The notes under the pieces: model-generated | The model's database searches: none | What the model saw: the letters and a program-made list of their open reading frames with translations, nothing else | Told to the model about the DNA's origin: nothing | Shown here: one piece after another, positions 47,476 through 59,700 of the stretch | How positions within the stretch are numbered: position 1 is the first letter of the stretch | Layout: every line of letters begins with the position of its first letter | Made by a program: the position numbers and the translations under genes | Assembly (NCBI GenBank): GCA_002221725.1 | Contig: NJFT01000109.1 | Coordinates: 1-64,000 of the forward strand | Length of the DNA stretch: 64,000 bases | DNA from: Scedosporium boydii | Taxonomy: Eukaryota; Ascomycota; Sordariomycetes; Microascales; Microascaceae | Direction: 5' to 3'

Positions 47476-49287
47476 TTAATCAACTGTATCCTCCGAAGCA
47501 GAATGCTGCGCCGCAGCCGTGTCAAAAATTGGCCGACTTGTCAAAGCAGTAGGGCTCGTCTTCCTCAAGATGCCGCTGGCGCCAGCGGCCTGCCACCGCG
47601 CGGTCGATCCTCCCAGGTTAGTGGGGCGCATGGGCCTAGACAAGCTCGGTTTGGAGAGGGCAGGGGTAGATTCGGTGATGCCGAAGTCTTCTTCTTCCTC
47701 GTCATCGTCATCGTCATCGTCGTCCGTGTCGAGGAGGTCGTCGTGGAGGACTGTCCTGCCCGTTTTGTTGAGGGTTCGCATGGGGACCACGTCGGCGTAC
47801 AGGTTGGGATCACGGCCGAGTACGCGGTCGGCCTTGGAAGGTGTGCGCCATCCCGGAGAGGACGAGTTCATGGGCGAGGCGAGGTAATGTCGGCCGGCCC
47901 CGGCAGGGGCGGCGGGACCCTCACCCGCGGCGCCGTTGGGGAAGTTGGGGGAGTATTCACTTCCGCCGCCCCAGCCGGCCTGGATTTCTCTCGTACGCTG
48001 GGCCTCCCTTTCGATGCGGATCCTCTCCCTAGCCGCTAGCCACTTGGGACTGGCATCCCAGCTCCATCCGTCGCCGGTGGTGTTGGGGATGGGGAACATC
48101 CAGAGCCAAGGCGAGGGCCCGAAGAGGTGTTTGTAGTTGCGCTTCCAACCGAGATCGAAGGCGTGGGGGAGCTTGCTGGAGTCCTGCTCGTCAAGGTACT
48201 CTTCGTACCGCTTCTCTCTCTGACGTCGCTCGAGCTCCGCATAGGAAAGCTGGGCGGACGGCGCTGCCGGCGTATAACTTCGGACCTCTTCGCCCTCTTC
48301 GGGGCGCGTTATGCCGGGCAGAGAGTTGGCGTGGATGTCGAGGAGCTGCTGGCCGTAGCTGGGCGAGGCGGCCGAAGGGCCCGAGTGTTGGGCGATGTAG
48401 CTATTCTGTAGGGACTGGCGCAAGGGGGAGAGGTAGCGGGTCTTCTCGAGGCATTCAATGGTCGTTTGGCCGCGGCCCGCCAGTATGAGGTGCCAGACAG
48501 TAAAGGCACCAACCACGACGCCGATGATACCGGAGACGACGCAAACGAGGATAAAGTTGACGGGGGTCAGACTCTCGAGGTAGGTCGTATCGTTGGCAAT
48601 CTCCTCCCACAGCCAAGCGCCCGAAAGGATAAAGGTGTACCAGCAGAACACGGTGGTGTAGATGAGGAAGAGCAGGAAGGCCTTGTGGTTCCGCAGGCCG
48701 ATGCAGGTGGACAGCCAGGGGCAGTGGTGGTCCATCTTGAGGATGCAGCGGCGGCAGGTGGAGCAGTGGTGGGCTCGGTCGGGCTTCCGGGCCTGGCATT
48801 TCTTGCAGAATCGGATCTCGCCGTTGGACTTGACGGTGAAGGAGGTTGCGTGGGGAGGGGATTCGAGGGCGGTGTAGTCGCCGTTGAGGCTCGTGGTGCT
48901 GCCGGGGTGGGTGAAGACGGCGGTCAGGTAGGACCAGTTGAGGAGGAGGAAGAGGGTGACGGCACCCATGGAAGAGCCGGTTCCTGGATGGAGCAAACAC
49001 ACATATCGGCGTTAGCTCTTTGTATCAAGTGTGATGGTGGCATACGAAGAGAGATGGTTTAGGTGCCTTGGGGTTCCATTGCTGTGAAAAGAGGTCCAAA
49101 GGCACTTACCGATCCATGAGACCTTGGACGTCGTGGAGCCGATCATTACGTCGACCCATACAGCCCACGAGGTCAAAGACCAGACAAAGATTAAGGGAAC
49201 ATAGCTAATGAATTTACAGCAGCTCCGCTCCACCCGGCGAGCCCAGCGTCTAGACATTGTGTTCTGCTCCGGTAGGGTATCATCCAT
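47476..49287 (-). CDS. pfa3: DHHC palmitoyltransferase, Pfa3-type
   Basis: Protein S-acyltransferase of vacuolar or endomembranes; the yeast orthologue palmitoylates Vac8. Two exons (49110-49287, 48983-47476) give 561 aa. Residues ~11-40 (RRWARRVERSCC, then a hydrophobic helix with SLTSWAVWVDV) form TM1; TM2 follows the junction VSWIGTGSSMGAV. The cysteine-rich DHHC domain spans ~119-166 with CKKCQARKPDRAHHCSTCRR and catalytic DHHC at 144-147. TM3 and TM4 follow, then the conserved TTxE motif (GQTTIECLEK). The long cytosolic tail contains PSPWLWMFPIPN and an acidic Asp/Glu run. The fungal Pfa3 N-terminus (RRWARRVER) supports this orthology over Pfa4 or Swf1. An internal ATG at 49257 has the better start context (ACAATGT) and may be the true start; that would shorten the protein by 10 residues. 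Confidence 0.93.
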
Positions 49288-50547
49288 CAGCGGGCAGGGC
49301 TGGCTTGCAAGTCTTTTTGTATTCTTCACAACATAAAAAAAAAAGGAGGACGGATATTTTTGCCAAGGCTCGTTACGTTATCGTCGCATGCTCGGATTCG
49401 ATCTCGGTCCGGGCGGCTCGGTGAAAGGGGTTGTTCTGTTGGTTGGGAAATAGGTCGATCGATAGTCGGAGGAAGGGGAGCGATGGTTAGGGTCTCGTGG
49501 AAGAGAGAGGACGCAAATGAAGCTTGATGATTATTACACTGGAGTTCGAGTTTGTGTGGAAATGGAAATTGCTACAGATCGATTAAAATGAGTGTGAGAC
49601 AGTTCAATGTTGGGGAAAAAGGGGATGAGATGGAAGGATGGGTCGCTTGGCTTGGCTTGGTTCAACGGCTGTTCAGCTCGCGGTCCAGTCCAGTCCACGA
49701 GTTTGGTCCAAGCCCCTTTGGAGATGCAGATGTGCTTCGGAACTAGGCTGGGTCGAGACTGCCTCTGGCGCTGGCAGTGCTGGCGGTCGTTTGCCAGTTC
49801 GAGTCGGCGTCAGCAACTGCAATGTGGGGTTCTGCAACGTCAAATCTTGGTACCTGAATCGTTGGGCTCAGCTTGGAGGATTTGTCATCGGTACAGAGAC
49901 ATCGAGGTCAACATACATCACAATACTTCGTACCGGCTTAAATTATAGATGTCCCCTCACAGCATTCCAGAGCCTCCGTTCGTCCCCCCAACGAACAGCT
50001 TTTCGTCTGATTCGGAAATTTCGGAAAATACTCCCATAGCGCTGTCAAGAGGCATAAGAAGAGAAACAGTATCCGCCAAATATTGGTCTTCCATATTTTC
50101 TTCCATATTGTACTAGGTGATGCTTGGTACTCATCGCCTAACCTCCAACTGGAATGTGGCGGTGCTGAAACACTTTGACGACGCCGAATCCGAACGCTCA
50201 AGGTGGCAATAGTGAATTGGGTACTCGAAAATGGGTCCAATTTTCCGAACTCATGTAGATAATGAGCAGCGAACAGCTTTGTACTCAAGCGCCCGTCCAA
50301 TGCGGTAGTAGATGTCGTAGATAGAGGCTAGGGTTACTACAAAAGCTGTAAGCCGTCTTTCTTCAACGCAAGAGAGTAGAGTTGAGGTCTCAAATTGGCA
50401 GTTCTGCTCTCCAGCAACAATGGACTCGCAAGTCGCAACCCCAAGGCGAGATGAGATATTATCGATCCGACATATCGAATTCCAACTATCCCCTCCTAAT
50501 ATCCACTCCCACTACCTCTAGATTTACACGCCCATCCGGCTTCCCTC
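49288..50547. other. Intergenic region between pfa3 and ZW10 (tandem, both minus strand)
   Basis: It should hold the pfa3 promoter and leader (right of its start) and the ZW10 3' UTR. One exact TACTTCGTA copy lies at 49924-49932. Frames here are short and unconvincing. A single telomere-like GGTTAGGG at about 49484 is too short to mean anything. Confidence 0.55.
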
Positions 50548-51609
50548 TCACTCTACCCTCGGATGCGGCCTCTCCCCAATCTCGCGAATAACCTCCCTCG
50601 ACCTCGCATTCACCTCAAAACTAGCACTAACCAAGTCTACAACCTCCTCCGCCGAAAAATACAAGCTCAGCTCGCTCTCAAACCACAAATACCGCACTTC
50701 GTTAAGGTTCGACTGGAGCACTTCCGACAGGTACTGCAGCCGGAGCCAAGAGGGCGCGTACTGCGCCGTCAGCGCCACCTCTCCGGCCGATGACTCCGCT
50801 TCTCGTCCCGAAAGTTTGCTGGGGAGGAAGAGGTCGTCGAGCTCCGTCACTTTCGCGATCAGGTTGGCAATGTTGTACGCCTCGTCCTGTCCGATCGACG
50901 ACATGTCCATGACGTCGGAGATGATCTTCGTCGCGAGCGTGTCGACGAGGGATCCTACGGCTTGACACCAGACGGACCTGGCGAGTATGTCGTCCCATGT
51001 TACTGCCATGGCTCTGACTCGGGCCACTGTGGAATCGACGCAGCTCTCCATTTCCTCTTGGTGCATGAGACTATGCGTTCCTGTATTTCTTCTCATTAGA
51101 ACAGAGTATAAAAGAGAAGAAAACACCCCAAACTGTGTGTAAATAGGCACTCACCTCCCAGGAGATCGCGAATCACGGTCTTCTGCGTCGCCATTTCCGT
51201 GCTGTATGCACGATTCGCGAAGCTCTGGAGATTCTTCACCTCGTTATCGATGCGCAGCATATTCCGCGCCCGGACGCTGAGATCTTCGCGCGCTTTCCAT
51301 TCCTTTGAGAACTCGGCGAGCTTCTCCGCCAAATACATGGCGTCGTTGTAAAGATACCTATCCCCCGATAATCGTTTTAGTTGAAACCGGTTCCAGAGGA
51401 GCCAGCGTTGACGAGTAGAAAATAGGGACGAACTTACATGCTGCCACCAACATCTAGAGAGTAATAGTAAGGAGAGATTGCTCTAAACAGAGCGAGTGCC
51501 AAAGTTGGCACGCCAAACAGGCCCGACGCCGCAGACGCAACAAGATTTGTCTCGTTCCTGCTGTTGTTAGTCCTCTAGGCCTTCAACGGAACCGAGCCGG
51601 GCATGGAGA

Positions 51610-51665
<56 letters not shown>

Positions 51666-53807
51666 AGACGACATGAACCTACCCCGGCCCTGTAAGCGCA
51701 GCTCCATCCTCGAGTATCGCAAATATTAGGCTTAAAACGGGTTCCGGCATCGAGGAAATATGATAGGTTTCTTTCAAGACCATCTCTCTAGTTTCCTGCT
51801 CGTCGCGCGTTCTCGTCTCCTTCCACCGCGTGACCGCTGGCTGTTTCTTCGGTTCAGGCGGTGGCGGTGGCTCCTCGACCGTATCTTCCTCTCCCCATCC
51901 CCACGCATCAGCCGCTTCATCGTCCTCGTCCATCTTCTCCGCACTCGGTTCCTCTGCCTCGGCGACAGGTTCTTCCTCTGGGACATCTTCCGGCCCGTCA
52001 TCCCAGCCCCATGCATCAGCCCCATCGTCTTCCGCCGAGGCTTCCGGTGCGGCTTCGTCGGGTGTCGGTCTGGGTGTCTCTTCAGGTTCCTCCTCCATTT
52101 CCTCCTTCATCTCCTCGTCGAAACCCCACGCAGAGTCCCAGTCCTGTTCATTCGCCGACGATTTAACCGTCCCCGATTTGGCTAGTTCCTTTCCTTCTGC
52201 TAGCGACACCATCTGCTTCTCAATCTTTTCCACCGCCTTGGACTTACCGATCCCTATACGAGCCATCAGTGAAAATGCTTCTCGATTCCAAGCCCGGTAA
52301 GCTACACTTACCGCTAGAGAGCTTCGATCGAACAGAGTCCAAGGCCGTTTCTCTGCACTTAGAGAGCCAAATTGTCGGCGCATTATTCACCCAGTTCTTC
52401 AGATCCTCAAAGCCAGTATATCCGTGGGCATCGAGGACGGCGCAGAATTGCTCGGCACTCTTTATGACATCTTGGAACTTATCGACATCTTTCAGCGCCG
52501 GCGGTATCGCGGAATCCAGCCACACTTTCACTATCCGCGTAGTAACGTCACCCATCATTACGGAGCATAGAATCTCCAAGAGGTCGGCGGGTAGCCTTTG
52601 GGCTAGGAAGGAGAAGACCAGTGAGAGATCGGCGAATAATTCTTCCGCGCTCGTACTGGCTTCTCCAGAAAGGGACAAAGTATTCTTGGGCGGGGATATC
52701 AGCACAGACCGAACAACTAGTGGATTCTACCATTAAGGTAGGTAAGACTTACAGTACCGGCAACAATTGAAGGCAGCGTGGAGCTTGCGAGATTCATCCG
52801 AGGTGTTAGAATGGCACCGTCTAGGTTGTGCCATAGTTGCTCCATCCTCTCTTCAACTTCTTTGTAGGCCCTCAATCCAATTACGGCGTCGGCGAGGCTC
52901 AACTGGTTACCTGTTCCACGAATGTAAGCATCAGTCAACCCATTCTAGGTGCTGCGAACCGATTCGAAGGGGGCCAGCCATACCATCGCCGTGCTCCTGG
53001 ATCCTGATTAAATTGTTGTCAATATCGACATTCACGAGGTCTTTCCAAACTTGGTCCAAGACTTCATGAACTCGAGACTTTAGCTCGAAAGATCTGACAT
53101 TTAGAAGCTTCACAGCTCGACATGTCTTGCCAATAGGTAAACCATCCATAGATGCCCAGGATTCTAAGTAGGTGAGCCCCACTGTTAGTTTATCTATTCC
53201 ATGCTCTCAAACCCAGAGAAATCGAAGAAATCGCTGCATCACGTACGCTCTAGCAAGTGAAGAGAATCCAAGACCCTGCGCTCGTTACTCGCCTCTTCGG
53301 CCTTGGACAATAGCTCGTTGACGTGTTTAATGCTCCGGAGCGTCTCTTGCAGCTGCCGGGTGTACTGGACCTCTCGCGAAAGGAACTGGACTCTCGACTC
53401 GGCATCCTCGATCGCTTTGCCCGATACGTCCGGCGTTTCGGACTGTCGGATTATGTCGTTTGCAATCACCTTGGACCGCACGATGTCCTCTTGTAAAGAT
53501 TTGGCATTTCGAACCCACGAGCTAACATCGTCTTTGGTATCTTCGTTTATTTCGTGTACTTCTTTCTATACCCGTCGCGAGTTAGCAACCAACCAGGAGA
53601 TTCTTTGCTCAAGGTGGAAACTGTCGGGATTCCTGTTGTGCATACCTCGAGATCCGTCCTTGTCTTCGCCAACGCTTCCAGCGCGGGAGGGAGCGATTCT
53701 GACGTGATGGGCAGAGAGGAAATAGCCTCGGACTCTGGGAAGCGGCCATCGAGCGTGAATGCGACAATGGCATCACCAATGCCATTTGCTGAGCTGGCGG
53801 AGGCCAT
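50548..53807 (-). CDS. zw10: ZW10-family protein (Dsl1/kinetochore tethering)
   Basis: Subunit of the ER tethering (Dsl1/NRZ-type) complex for Golgi-to-ER vesicles; animal homologues also act at kinetochores. Nine exons in coding order: 53646-53807, 53247-53565, 52984-53181, 52753-52910, 52312-52684, 51683-52253, 51438-51557, 51155-51357, 50548-51080, totalling 878 aa, in frame throughout. The N-terminal third is coiled-coil-like (VQFLSREVQYTRQLQETLRS). The centre is acidic and holds repeated DAWGWDD/DAWGWGEE motifs characteristic of fungal ZW10 proteins. The C-terminal half is helical (ARSVWCQAVGSLVDTLATKI). The fourth intron was placed at 52685-52752, using a CTGAT branch point and acceptor CCAAG; closer AG sites would give introns under 40 nt. 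Intron 6 holds a 52-nt A run. The gene shares a 667-bp divergent promoter with ste24. Confidence 0.9.
51612..51663. repeat. 52-nt poly-A run in ZW10 intron 6
   Basis: Fifty-two consecutive A on the + strand, a T52 run in the ZW10 pre-mRNA, starting about 20 nt after the intron donor at 51682. The branch point (CTAAC) and acceptor lie beyond it, so splicing signals are intact. Length is probably unstable and may be an assembly approximation. Confidence 0.9.
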
Positions 53808-54474
53808 GGCTCAACCGTTGCATATAGGAGCTGTAGGCGGCGGCAGGTTTGTAGCTAATAAGTGGTGCGGTGTGACGAAATGGCTGTCTATCCGGTCTAT
53901 TCAAGCTTATAACACAGTCGGAAGAATTTCACACATATAGGATTCTAGCCCAAATTGCATAGAGTCGGGGTGCAAGGCCGGGTTCGTCAAGGGTGAGGCT
54001 ATCCAGGAACAGCTGTTCCATCGAGGCTAATGACTGCAAATGTGGACAGCTGGAGAGCTAATACAAGCCAGACGTCAGAACCAACAATGGAAGCACGCAT
54101 GGAAGTTGTGGATCTTGTGGCGCGGCTAATAGCAGGCTAAATTGATAAGATAAGGGATCAAGTACTTTGTACTCGAGGCTTGAAGCTGTGGGCTGAAACA
54201 GCTTTGACCAATCAACACGTGCGCTATCTTTATCCTCCCTCGCCTTACACAGGTACAAAGGATACTTCGGAGCGCGGGAGGACAGCTTGTCCGATGAAAC
54301 ATAAGCGCAAAGGCAACCAACTCTTACACATTCACTCACCTCATCATTCTGTCTTCTTTCCTTTTCATTCTCTCCCGCAATTTATCTACCGCAATTTCTG
54401 TTTCTTTTGTGAAGTTGCGTCCATTCCTTAATTCTACCCTCTATTGGTGCTACGAAGCGCGTTTCTAGCCCAAT
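53808..54474. other. Divergent promoter region between ZW10 and ste24
   Basis: 667 bases with both genes reading outward. The ste24 side is pyrimidine-rich just before the start (54330-54440). No TATA box is obvious and no extra gene is seen. Confidence 0.6.
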
Positions 54475-55966
54475 ATGGACTTCCTCCAGGTAGGCTTGCC
54501 CTCCCCATGTCCCCCATTGGCATCGGCTCGTGACAGCTAACTCAACCCCTCCAGCGCCTCGCGCGGGCTCTCGACCGGCCCCTCTTCCCCTGGAAGAGGC
54601 TCATCATGGGCTTCTCTATCGGTGAATACCTCCTCGAAACTTTCCTGACCCTCCGCCAGTACCGTGTCCTCCAGAAACCCATCGTCCCCAAGGTCCTCGA
54701 ACATGAAGTATCGCAAGAAGTCTTCGACAAGAGCCAAGATTACGGCCGCGCCAAAGCCCGCTATTCCCTGGTCAACAACCTCTGGGGCCTCGTCCAGAAC
54801 CTCGCCTTTATCCAATTCGACGTGCTGCCGAAGATGTGGGATTTCGCTGGTGATCTACTCCTACGCTTCGCGCCCGAGGGTTTCCGCGGCGAAATCTCCC
54901 AGTCCATCGTCTTCGTCCTCGCTTTCGTCCTCGTCAACCAGGCCCTGTCTCTGCCCAGCTCTATATACCATACGTTCGTCCTCGAGGAAAAGTACGGGTT
55001 CAATAAGCAGACGCCGAAACTCTTCGTCACCGATCTGATCAAGTCCAACATCCTGTCCTTCGTTCTCATCCCCCCCATCTTGGCCGGTTTCCTCACCATT
55101 ATCAAGAAGACGGGTGATCAGTTCTTCTTCTACCTCTGGCTCTTCACTTCCGGTCTCCAGGCTTTCATGATTACCGTTTACCCCATCTTCATCCTGCCCC
55201 TCTTCAACAAGCTGTCGCCCCTCGAGGAGGGAGAGCTCAAGACCGGTGTTGAGGCCCTCGCTGCTAGCTTAAAGTTCCCCCTTCATGAACTCTACGTTAT
55301 CGATGGAAGCAAGCGCAGCGCCCACAGCAATGCCTACTTTTTCGGTCTGCCCTGGAAGAAGCACATCGTTATCTACGACACACTAATCGAGAAGAGCGAA
55401 AAGGATGAAGTCATTGCTGTCCTTGCCCACGAACTCGGTCACTGGCATGAAGGTCACACTACGAAGCTCTTTGGCATCACTCAGGTACGTCTCACATTCT
55501 CTCCCAGCGCATAAGTCAAATCGGGCTAACTCAAAATCTCCAGGTCCACTTCATCTACATCTTCTCTCTCTTCTCCGTCTTCATCAACAACGCTTCTCTC
55601 TACTCCTCCTTCGGCTTCACCCTCCAACGCCCCATCATCATAGGCTTCCTCCTCTTCTCCGACGTCCTGTCCCCCACCGAATCCGTCATCAAGCTCCTCA
55701 TGAACATCCTCAGCCGCCGCTACGAGTTTGAGGCCGACGCCTTCGCCAACCGTCTGGGACACAAGGCCGACCTCGCGCGGTCGCTCGTCAAGCTCCAGAT
55801 CCAGAACCTGAGCACCATGGACGCCGACTGGATGTATGCCGCGTATCACTACTCGCATCCCATCTTGAGCGAGCGCCTCAAGGCTCTTGGATGGACGCCT
55901 GAGGAGAAGGTTTCGAAGGAGGAGGAGCCTTCTACGGCGAAGGCTACGGGGAGGGATGAGTTGTGA
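54475..55966 (+). CDS. ste24: CAAX prenyl protease 1 (Ste24, zinc metalloprotease)
   Basis: ER/inner nuclear membrane protease that removes the last three residues of prenylated CAAX proteins and makes a second N-terminal cut in a-factor-type pheromone precursors. Three exons (54475-54489, 54555-55484, 55544-55966) give 455 aa, the family length. The first exon encodes only MDFLQ. The HExxH zinc motif is H297-E298-L-G-H301, the same positions as in yeast Ste24. The third ligand is Glu376 in RRYEFEADAFANRLG. Multiple hydrophobic helices (for example ISQSIVFVLAFVLVNQA, FFFYLWLFTSGLQAFMITV) fit the seven-TM barrel. The C-terminal tail is charged and lacks an obvious ER-retrieval dilysine. The two introns are 65 and 59 nt with clear CTAAC branch points. 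Identity is certain. Confidence 0.98.
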
Positions 55967-56775
55967 GGTTGCTCTTTTAGTTCGGGAAAGGGATAGAAGG
56001 TGAAAACGGAATGGGCTTTATTTGGGAATAAAACGTTGATCCAGAGGATAGAAAGGGCTTCTCTGGTGGAAACACTAGTTGGAAATCGTAGTTCCGGTTT
56101 TTAAGTACTTCACTTGGAGCATATTAGCCGGCACATAACGCGGGTTTTCTTATGTCGCCAGGAGCTTGCGTTTCCGACTTATATCCATAAGTACCAAGAA
56201 TTTAAGGAGTCTGGAAAGAAGACCTTGGTTTCCATTAAACGTGATATCGCTGGAATAAAATGGCGTCACCCATTTCTATTGTTAAAACTCGAATAAAGGG
56301 AAAACTCCAAATATCCATGAGCTGGACGTTTCTAGCCGAGCGCCTAAGGACGAAGAGGAGATATCGCGACTCTAAGACGCAAGATTCTGATGCCAGACTC
56401 GTCAGACGTATTTTTATTTTTCTCCACATGTTTTTAAGTTTTCTTCCTCGACTCCCGATCGACGACACGGGGCATGTGAGGGTGATCGTAGTATATTAAA
56501 GCTATACTAGGACGCCTTGTAACGAACAGAAAAAAAAAGAGGAAAGAAAAGAGAAGCCAACAAAAGGTGGCTACCTCCAGGTTGATACTCAAACAGAGCT
56601 TCTCAAACAAGTTCTCAAACAAGTAGTCGTACAATGAAGAAGCTCAAGTGTAGGTCGGTCCTCTCGAAAATGGAATCTGTGACACCGGCCTTGAAGCTCT
56701 TCCTTTCTCCCCCAATTTTTTTCCTCCTATTTTCGTTCTCCTTTTTCTGGTCAACTTGAAGAGAGAAGGGAATAA
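55967..56775. other. Intergenic region between convergent ste24 and SNF2 helicase
   Basis: About 800 bases expected to hold two 3' UTRs. A TTCTCAAACAAG 12-mer is duplicated near 56590-56620. No gene is visible. Confidence 0.6.
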
Positions 56776-59700
56776 TCACTCCTCATCCTCACTCATCCCT
56801 TGCTCCACCTCCATATGAACGTCCTGGCTTCCACAGCTCTCCTCAGAACTCATCTCCCAGTCGTCGTCCCCTCCGCGATCCGACTCCTCAGGCTTCTTCT
56901 CAATGCCCACAATCCGTCCGTTCTCATCCTTGATCGGTTTCCCGACGAGGGACAAGATCTTCCAGTAAGAGTGGTTAGACATGTCGGGTTTGCCCGACAT
57001 CAAGCAGTTGCTAAGGCTCACCTCCTTGGAGTGTTGCATCTCCAGCATTTGGTCATCTTTACTGCCCACGGTGGTCAGGCGGACGAAGTGAACTTCCTTC
57101 TCTTGGCCGATGCGGTAGGAGCGGGAAAATGCCTGGTCCTCGGCGGGGCAGTTCCACCAGAGCTCCATGAGTACGACTCTGTTGGCCGCGGTGATATTGA
57201 GAGCTTGGCCTCCGCACATGAGAGAGGCAACCTAAGAAGGTGGAGAGAGACGTCAGTGTAAGTCATTATTCCGAGGGTAAGGTTCTGGTAGGAAGACGGA
57301 GAGGGTTTGGAACTCACGAGAACTTTGACGGATGGGTCATTGCGGAAGGTGTCCAGAGCCGCCTTTTTCGAACTATCCGACATATCTCCTGTGTAATAAA
57401 GGAATGGCAGGTTCTCAAGACGGGCAACTCTGCCTACCATTCTTGCAACGAGCATAAACTGGGTAAAAACTATACAACACGGTTAGTTCTAGTTAGAGAA
57501 CAAGTTCAGGACCTAGACGGCTCTTACCGATAATCTTATCGTCAGGAGCTTCAACGCTCCATTGGCGAAGTAGGGATTGCAGCATGGTGAGTTTTGCGCT
57601 CGGCACAACACTCCGGCTCTTCTTGATGAACCGATCCGAGTAATTGAGGAATCGGGACTTGTTCGATTCGAGCTTCGGCTCGTTTCCATGGAGGTCGGTG
57701 CCTGGGCCTCGCGGTTTCTTCTGAGGCTCCTTCCACGTCCTCGGCCGGCGGGTTTCTTAACTTGTTGAATGGGACTCAGGCCACTCTCGCTCTCGCTGTC
57801 GTCGTCCTCATCCTGGGCAAGGGGGGCCCTCAAGGTTGCATAGGGAGTGAGTTCCTTGGGATTGACGGAGCTTCCGCATCCCTCAACCCTGCACTTCACA
57901 CTCGGCTAGAAAAGGATTTCGCGGACCGCAGGTCAGCTCGCAATCACACCAAGCGCACAAGACACGGGGGCTAGGGCTGTTATACTTACAATTGACCACT
58001 TCTTGCCCACACAGTCGGCGCAGAAGAGGTGACCACACTGAAGGGAGATGATGTTAGCAGCTGATTGCGTGATTTCCAGGCCTCCTGCATGTTTCGGCTA
58101 TTTGGGAGGGAAGCCCTTACCGGAGATAGATTCATCGATGTTCGAAGGGTCTCACACCCTTTCTTGCAACTAAGACAAATCTGACCTCGAAGACCTTTGT
58201 CTTGGAGGGCTAGTTCAAGGATTTCGCGAAGACAAGGAAACGCCGGACTTTCAATCCCTGTCATCCTTTCAAGTATCTCCTTGACTTCGTCCATACCGAA
58301 CTGGTCGATTATAGCGTGCTCGAGCATGAAAGGGTGGATGGCGGCGAAGCGGTATGTGTAAAACAGGGCAGAAATCGACGACTTGGCCTTCTTCAATGCC
58401 ACCTTGACGTTCTCCTCATTCTCGATAGAATATTCCAAGCTCCTCTGCACGGAATTCGACATTCTCTCGGCAAGGAAACTATTATTTCGGTTGTCAGAAG
58501 TTTGGGTGTTGAACCACGGGATATCCGCCTGGCCTTGGACTTACTCGAGAATAACCTTCTCTTCCTCACTCGGCTGGCAGGCAATCGTCGAGACGTGCGA
58601 CGGCGGCAAAGGTGCGACCTCGTTTCTGAGGAACAAGTCCGAGGGACAGCTGTTCATTCCCGTGGTGAGTATATCGGCTGGAAGTCCTTCGGGGAAAATC
58701 AACTTACTGCCTGGTCATGACCGTGGCGAGCGTCCCCTTCAAAGTGACCGAGGCCACCTAAAGCGAGGATGCATTAGCAAGGAGCTCGATGTGAGGGAGC
58801 ATAGCGTGTATAAAGAGGGCGAGGGAGGAAGGAAAAAGAAAGGATAAAAGGGAAGAGAAAGGAAATTGGAAAAAGAAAAACACCTACATTGTCAGGAAAA
58901 TACGCGTCCTTGAATTTCGTCATATTCTCAGAATCCTTGAGTCCAAGGAAATGAAAATATGGGAATAACTCTGACAAGTTGGTTAGCGGATGCTGCTCGA
59001 ATTAAACGACATCAAATTCTACTTGATATATGTATAGATCCTTACCTTCCTTGGTATTGCTCAAGGGGGTAGCGCTGATGACCCATCCAAAGCGCCTCTT
59101 GAGAGTGGAAACAGCCCGAAAAGCTATATGGTATTGGAGGTTAGCGGACTTTTGTGTCTCCTAATGGAGGTAGGAGAGAACCTGTGAAATAAGACGCACT
59201 CAGTGATTTGTCGTTCTTTATCGAATGTCCCTCCTCAAGAACAACCCTGTACCAATCCGCCTCGAAGAGCGGCGACGTCTCGGTATCAGCAGTAGAAGAC
59301 TTGGGAGCTTCCGGAGTTGGCTGAGACTCCTGAGGCTTGCTGAGATTCTTGGGTTTCGGTCTCTTGTCCTCAGGGAGGTTGCGGTGGACCTCTGTGTATG
59401 TCGCGAAACTATCATTCCCAAGCCACACAAGGTTAGACAAGCAAGCCAAATGGTACAACCTCCTTCCAACGACCAGGTAGAGTAAGGTTAACTTGCATAA
59501 TTTTATAGTGGCTCAGAGCCTCAACGCTGTTCAGTCTGCGCAGATCTCGATACCGAGCCGTCTTCAATGGTGGAAAGAACCCGGAAGCGTGCTTCTTACA
59601 CTCGTCCAACCAATGATCGATGACTGCGTCTGAAGGAACAACAACCAGAGTTGAACACTGATTCTTCGCTTTCTTGTACGTCAAGCCAGGCTTGTTTAGG

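Noticed and set aside
49480..49495. Telomere-like GGTTAGGG
   Set aside because: A single partial unit with no tandem repetition; no evidence for a telomere or a telomerase RNA template.
52717..52752. Shorter placement of ZW10 intron 4 (26 or 36 nt, acceptors nearest the donor)
   Set aside because: Below the practical minimum for fungal introns, and the 36-nt version breaks the frame. The 68-nt alternative (52685-52752) has a CTGAT branch point and keeps frame.
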